A stretch of DNA of 64,000 nucleotides from Steinernema hermaphroditum (lineage: Eukaryota > Nematoda > Chromadorea > Rhabditida > Steinernematidae), in assembly GCA_030435675.1 (NCBI GenBank), contig CM059621.1:10726001-10790000 (forward strand), given 5' to 3'. The translations under genes and the position numbers were made by a program. Below, piece after piece: positions 58,480-64,000 of this stretch (positions within the stretch are counted from its first letter, which is position 1; each line of letters begins with the position of its first letter). The notes under the pieces are model-generated. The model did not search any database, was not told the DNA's origin, and saw nothing but the letters and a program-made list of their open reading frames with translations.

Positions 58480-58825
58480 CGCATTTCGAGGGGCAAATGA
58501 CTCGGTCCTGCGGAGACCGAGTCGTCGCGAATTGCTCAGACGAGACACTCTGAGATATCAATGACTGATCAAAAGAGGTCGGAATGTGGCCTTTGCTGGT
58601 ATACGGTAAAACGCCATCACAAGGGTCGCACATAGCGCAGAATCTCTGCATTGCTTCAGTTGAGGTCGCCCGTTGACGATATAGTACTGAGAATGTAGCG
58701 ATCCTCAGCCGTTCGACTACCTCTTAGTAGATCGGAAGTCATCCCCGACTCAATAAGGGTTAGGGAAGAATGCACACCTGATTCTTTTTTCCCTAACACC
58801 CTTCGAAGATGGTCTAACCTCCATT

Positions 58826-59328
58826 TCAGAACTCCGGATTCTTTTGATATTTGTCACTTTTTGAATTCATTTTTTTTTTTTTACACGATTTATCTTCCCG
58901 AATCAACGGCTTACGCCGTGCAGGACGTCTCATATATGCACAAAGAAGAACATAGTCACACCGTGGTCGCTGATTTTCTTCTGATTTCGGTGGAGCAGAC
59001 GAATCCGAATAGAATGCAGCGTTCCCATTAGTTTGCGCGGGCATCGATGTCGTGAAGAGCTGATTCCGGAAGTGGAATAGCGGTGGAGTAGAGCCAACGG
59101 AGCGGAGAGTCATCTTCGGTTCGGCTGGCGGCGCGGACTTCGGAGTTGCAACGCTTCTTCGGCTTCTCTGGCGGCGCGGGTAGAGTCGGGCGGTCGCGCC
59201 GGGCTTTTTGGCGAGACGGTGGAACTACGGCTCCCTGGTGTTCCAGGCCTTCTGGGAGCCGGGGCGATCATTACGCCAACAACGACGGCCGAGAACGACC
59301 GCTCACTCAACTCATTCGGCTCAGACAA
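58826..59328 (-). CDS. doubtful hypothetical frames
   Basis: Two minus-strand frames overlap here: MTLRSVGSTPPLFHFRNQLF... (58826-59113, open upstream through SVATPKSAPPAEPK) and MSEPNELSERSFSAVVVGVM... (59110-59328). They could be exons of one small gene, but I see no convincing donor and acceptor pair and no family resemblance. The first ends in a Lys-rich stretch encoded by a poly(A/T)-like run. Confidence 0.2.
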
Positions 59329-59749
59329 CCTCAGAGAGAGAGCGAGTGGACGACCCGACCGATCGCTGGGGGCACAAATGAAAGACTCTTTTGAATTCAG
59401 AAAAACCTAAAGGGGGTGTTCTCGGGAAAGGCTTGAAGTATATATGTCGTAAACTTCAAATTCCAATATACATTTACTCTTGAATCAATGATATTCGTCA
59501 TATTCGATACTTTCCTGTATACAGCAATTTTTTGAGGGTCAGCGAGTGTATCTGATCACAGAACAGATGTCCTCCCCTGAAGGGTCTTCAGCTGTCCGTC
59601 CCCGTTCCTACTTCTCTAAGCACCGCACCGCAAGTCCGACCTGCCCTCTCAAGAAGAGCTTAAATGCATATAGTTTATGCGAGGAACAAGACGATAAGTG
59701 AAAAGAAAAGCGAAATCGGGTTTCAGAAGACTTTCGGGACCTCGGGGCT

Positions 59750-61787
59750 TCACTGGGTGCTCGAGCGCTGGATGTGGGTGGCGCGCTCCTAAAACGATCA
59801 TCTGTAGGTATGGGAACCTTTCTACCGCTACCGTACCTCTCCTTCCTTGTTGTAAAGGATGGTCTGAACGTTGTTTCCGCTGCCGAAGGAGTCTTCGGCG
59901 TCGAAGACGAGCTGCTCGGGCGGCGAGTTGACGCCTTGGTTGCGGGCGAAGACGCGCACATTCTTGCCGGCTCTCAGTACGAAGTCTTTGGGAAAGGTGA
60001 AGACGATCTCGCGCTTTCCATCGATCTTCCGCTTAAGCTTCCACTCGCCGATGGGCTCCTCCTTGGAACGGTGCGTGTTCTGCACGACGATGAACTTGCC
60101 CTCCGGCGAGCACTCCTGGATGGAGACGTTTCCCTTCGCCGAGCGCTGGAAGGAGGACCGCGAGGCCGTCTCGCCCTTCACCACACGCATCGTCTCCGTG
60201 TCCTCCTGTTGCTGGATGCCGTGCGTCTTCACCACCTGCTCCACTAGCTGCCGGAGCCCGGCGCGGTTCTCCTCGCCCTCAAGCATCTTGCGGTAGATGG
60301 CGATCTCGGCGTCCAGCGTCTGCTTCGTGTCCAGCAGCATCTGCAGCTCCACCATCAGCGCCTGGCACTCCTCGCGCATCTTCCGGATCTGCGCATCTCT
60401 CTCGTTCAGCGCCGCCTCGTACGACCTCTGGTCGTCCTCCAATTGGTAGTTCAGCTCCTGGATCTGCTTCTCCAGCAGCGAGTTCTGAAAAGCCATACCT
60501 GAGGGGCTACCGTACTTCCGGGCGACTTACGCGGCTCTCAAGGTCGGCGAGCTTCCCGCGGAGATCGCTGAGCTGCACGCGGAGACGCTTCACCTCCTCC
60601 TTCGCGTAGCCCTGCTCGATCGTCTGCCGCGCCGACTGCGTCTGGATCTCCTGCACCTTCAGGCGGTACCATGACTCCATGTCGTTTCTGTTCACGTTGT
60701 ACACCTTAAGAAGGGACAGGTTAGGGTTGTCTAAAGAGTCAAGAGGTATCCCCTGGGTCAGGTACCTGAAGTAATTTTGGATCACGACAGAAAAGCCAAA
60801 ATCGATTCTGTGTAAACAAGAGTAGTTGCTCCTCCAGAGGGGAGTCGTGAGGGGAGCGAGGATTACGGTACCTGGTCGTATTCGGCGCGGATGTCGCGGA
60901 TGGCGGAGGCGAGCTCGTTCTTAAAGAACTCGCGGTTCTCGGGGGTCGTGTCACGGGCGGCGAGCGTCTGCAGCTCCTTGATCTCCTGGTCGTGGACGCG
61001 GCGCAGGAAGTCGATCTCCTCGAGGAGCGTCTGCACCTGGTTCTGATAGTCGATACGGTTCAGCGTCTCCTGATCGAGGTCCGTCCGGGCGCGTTGCAGC
61101 TCACCGATGAGACGGTGGTTCTCCTGCTTGATGCGGCTCACCTCCTCCTCGAGGTCGGCGATCCGGCGGCGCAGCAGGTTGATCTCAGCCTCGATGTTCG
61201 AGAGGATGACGAGCAGCTCGTCGATCTTCTCGCGGTCGGCCTCGCGGCCCTTCAGCGCGTCCTCGTACTTCTTCTTGTAGTCCGCGAGCTCCTCCAGCAT
61301 CTTCCGGATCTGCTTCTCCAGCTCATCACGCTGCTTGTTCGTGTCGTCGATCAGCTTCCGAGCCTCCTGAAGGTGCCTGGTGCCTCTGGCCTCTGAAGGG
61401 ATCACTTACGGCCAATTCTCCCTCGTACATCTGGCGGATGTTGTGCGTGTCCTTGCCCCATTTGCCGCGGAGGGCCTCCAGGTCGGCCTGGAGCTTGCGG
61501 TTCTGCGCCTCCAAGAAGCGCACCTTCTCGATGTAGGAGGCGAGCTTGTCGTTGAGGTCGCTGATCTCCTTCTTCTCGCGCTCGCGGGAGTCGCGGATCG
61601 TCGAGGCAGCGTTCTGGCCGAACGGTGACAAACCGCTGCCCATCGAAGAGCCCATCTCGGTAACAATCTTCAGCATCCGGCCGCCGGAGGCTAAAGATGC
61701 GCCAGTCAGAGACTATCTCGAGAGGGAGAAAGGGCCTGGGGACGAACCTTCGTACTCGTAGGAGCGACTGTACACCCCCTGAGGCAT
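59750..61787 (-). CDS. cytoplasmic intermediate-filament protein (nematode IFA/IFB type)
   Basis: Minus-strand exons 61748-61787, 61410-61690, 60872-61366, 60531-60704, 59837-60484 and 59750-59788 are all in phase, giving 558 residues. A Ser/Gly head precedes the rod. Coil 1A starts with [20 protein letters not shown], and the rod ends with the helix-termination motif [11 protein letters not shown] near residue 400. The insert-bearing lamin-like coil 1B length of invertebrate filaments is present. The tail contains a lamin-tail Ig-fold domain (about 431-545: [55 protein letters not shown]) and ends THIQRSSTQ. Such proteins form obligate heteropolymers in epidermal hemidesmosomes, muscle attachment or intestine. 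Three introns carry TAC[C/G]GTA at or near the donor. Whether it is the A or B partner cannot be settled here. Confidence 0.95.
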
Positions 61788-63514
61788 CGCGCGACTGATC
61801 ACCTCCGCCGCCGATGGCTATTATCCCTCCCCGGTCGGGCCCGGCGGCATTTATCCCCCGAAACTGGGTTAATCCAGCGCCAGATAATCATCCTCTAACT
61901 CACCGGTGGACTCGCGGGCGACCGATCTTCCGCCGAGGGGCTGGCGGGCCGAAGGCACTCCTACAGGCATCGTGGCGTCTTCTGCGTCGTCTGAAGGCAC
62001 TCTGTCACTGGGACTGACTGAGACGCTCGCAACTCGCAAAGTTTTGTGCGCACCGAGAGGGAGTTACGCGAAAATAGATCCGAAACGCAAACAGGCCGAC
62101 GACGGATTAGGCGACGCGAGGGCGAGGGCTGATTGCAGGTAGGCGCCGTCGGGGAAATAGTAGTTAGGTAAACATAGCCACCGGAGAACCGGTCCGAGGT
62201 TGCGAGGAGAATGAGTACGCAGAGGAGCGCGTTTGTCCTCCAAAAGCGATCTACAGACGATAAATTAAGGAGAGCACGGCCGCCACGGAACCAGCTTCCC
62301 TCGTTTGGGCAATTGTCGGCGCCTTCGGTGCGCCGCGGCCAAAAAAGTCGTCGTCGACAGTCGCAATTTGCATAGATTCGCATTGAAAAGACGTTTTTTT
62401 GGACGCCGACGGAGCGGCTGTCCCCTCGACAGCTTCATCCCTTCGTGCAGCAGGCCCTTTTAAGGGACCGATTCAAAGGGAGGGTTACGGTAGAGCGCGC
62501 GAACGGAAGCCCCGGGCACGTAGCGGATTCCTTTCGGAAAAACGAATCGCCTTTGTTTGCCGAAGCGGACGATTTATTTCGAGGTGCGCGCCGCGCCGAT
62601 GAGTCATCCATTTGCATATGTGCGCCTTTTCAGATTCCACAGGGGTCGGCGGCGCCGAAATTGAAACGGGCTCTAGGGAGCGCAGGGCGGGCTTGGGAAA
62701 ATGACGTTGGACGCTGCAAGCATCTGAGAGAAGGGAGTCAGAGGAGGAATTCTCTGGAGGACTGTTGGGATCGGCCCGATCGAACAAGAAGAGGCGATAG
62801 CCGAAACTGTCACCAAGAAGGGCCACTACAAAACGGTCGATCGCTTTGATTTATTCCGTTTAAGAAAGACGAAAGATTCGATCTGTGTTTACGACTTCGG
62901 CGCTTTCGTTCTGTCGCATTAATTCTGATACATACATGTGCTTTCTTTTAAGAAAGTTCTGTTCGCACAGAGGAGAAGAGAGTCGTTTTGGGGGTCAAAT
63001 CCAGCAATTAGACTCTCCCTTCGAAAATTGTGATTGCCCGATCACTGATGAGATTGTGCGCAATTGTGAATCCGTATTTTGTATTTCGTAGCTATTACTT
63101 TTTTGTATTTTAATCTCGTTTCCTTTTTTTCGGCTCGGAGATAATTTCACGATCCGCCGCAGCACCATCGGGTCCATTTATGATCAATTTGAACTCGAAC
63201 AGGACAAACAACCCTCGAGGAACAGCAATTTTGAATCCTCTACTGGGGTTTTACCGAGGATTCATCGGAGGCCGCTCCTTCCCGTTCCCCATTCGTGATG
63301 AATCACCCTCAGAACCGAGAGAACTCTCGCGGCCAGTCATCCCCTCCGCATCCAAACAACGTCGTGTGGCGCACGCCTGCAAGGTCGGCTCTGTCAGAAC
63401 ACAAACTAGAGTCCCTTTCTGGGTATCGCTGCCTCTCCGTGCGTATTTATGATTGCGCCGCAGAGCGAATCAGCCAGATCGCGTTCGTCTCTCAACTACG
63501 GACAGCTCTTTCAG
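61788..63514. promoter_or_regulatory. shared intergenic region between divergent IF and GST genes
   Basis: The intermediate-filament gene starts leftward at 61787 and the second GST rightward at 63515, so this 1.7 kb must hold both promoters. No exon was recognised. It contains TACGGTA at about 62485 and ends in CTCTTTCAG, an acceptor abutting the GST ATG. Confidence 0.45.
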
Positions 63515-64000
63515 ATGGCCCCCGTATACGAAGTCACCTACTTCGACATCCGCGGCTTCGCCGAGATGATCCGCCTTCTCCTGATCGACCAGGGCATCGA
63601 GTTCACCGAGAAGCGCATTCCCATGGAGGACAAGGAAGCCTGGCTCAGCATCAAGGACAGCTTTGTGAGTGTCCCTCCCAGTCGCCCGTTTCTACCCCCC
63701 TTTGCAGACCTTCGGCCAGGTCCCCTGCCTCAAGGAGGGCGACAAGGAGATCGTGCAGACTGGCACCATCATGCGCCACTTGGCGCGCAAGCACAACCTC
63801 TACGGCGACTCGGAGGACGACTTCGTGCACGCCGACCTCTTCTTCGACGGAGTCCGCGACCTCCGCGCCAAGTACGGCAACTTCATCTACAACAACTACG
63901 ACGTCCCCGGAAAGCGCCAGGAGTTCCTCGAGGAGATCGCCCCGACGGCCCTCGCCAAACTCGAGAGTCTTCTGAAGACGCGCCAGAACGGAGAGCACTT
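63515..64000 (+). CDS. glutathione S-transferase, second copy, cut by window end
   Basis: Exon 1 is 63515-63664 (MAPVYEVTYFDIRGFAEMIR, catalytic Tyr at 9). After a 43-bp intron, exon 2 runs from 63708 past the end of the window (TFGQVPCLKEGDKEIVQTGT, HNLYGDSEDDFVHADLFFDG). The intron lies at exactly the same codon position and phase as intron 2 of the GST at 7941, while the first and third introns of that gene are absent here. The two therefore descend from a common gene with intron loss or gain. The C-terminal helical domain continues beyond 64000. The ATG directly follows TTTCAG. Confidence 0.93.
   Translation, partial: MAPVYEVTYFDIRGFAEMIRLLLIDQGIEFTEKRIPMEDKEAWLSIKDSFVSVPPSRPFLPPFADLRPGPLPQGGRQGDRADWHHHAPLGAQAQPLRRLGGRLRARRPLLRRSPRPPRQVRQLHLQQLRRPRKAPGVPRGDRPDGPRQTRESSEDAPERRAL

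Overview
The window is animal nuclear DNA, most likely from a rhabditid-type nematode. Every gene I can reconstruct has short introns, mostly 29-80 bp, with GT donors and acceptors ending in TTTCAG or TTNCAG. Several start codons sit directly behind an acceptor-like TTTCAG, as expected of spliced-leader trans-splicing. The genes include a cytoplasmic intermediate-filament protein with a lamin-type tail and two nematode-type glutathione S-transferases. No prokaryotic operons, tRNAs, rRNAs or CRISPR arrays were seen. The species is not determined.

Layout. 1.5-8.9 kb is a compact housekeeping cluster: tail-anchored cytochrome b5 (+), a ZIP8/ZIP14-like metal transporter (-), a 1.44-kb Tc1-type element, a small unknown protein (-), mitochondrial ribosomal protein bL12m (+), a ZNF706-type zinc-finger protein (+), a five-exon GST (+) and a GST exon relic. 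9.4-12.4 kb holds a ten-exon secreted cysteine-rich protein (+). 12.68-15.18 kb is a direct tandem duplication of 1,252 bp, each copy carrying a complete MSP-domain (VAP-like) gene. 16.3-18.0 kb holds a forkhead transcription factor (-), followed by about 16 kb with no recognisable gene, plausibly its regulatory territory. 34.4-37.4 kb has a basic/acidic nuclear-type protein (+), and on the minus strand a nucleoredoxin-like protein with a 54-residue microprotein gene about 130 bp downstream. 41.1-42.1 kb has an unknown Ser-rich protein (-).

47.4-51.8 kb is a nest of transposons: a 5'-truncated RTE-type LINE, an internally deleted mariner, a hAT-like MITE with an 8-bp target duplication, fold-back elements and short tandem repeats. 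They are inserted into two diverged copies of the same older repeat. 52.1-61.8 kb returns to genes, all on the minus strand: a P-loop GTPase-like protein, a Pro/Asn-rich secreted protein, a small membrane protein and the intermediate-filament protein. A second GST (+) begins at 63.5 kb and runs off the end.

Two patterns cut across the window. The odd-centred palindrome TAC[C/G]GTA occurs about 32 times by hand count, against about 8 expected by chance. It lies mostly in introns and intergenic DNA and sometimes overlaps splice donors. The second pattern is recent local rearrangement: the tandem duplication, the GST relic, and insertions with intact target-site duplications. All gene models are hand-built splice models with phases checked; none has transcript support.
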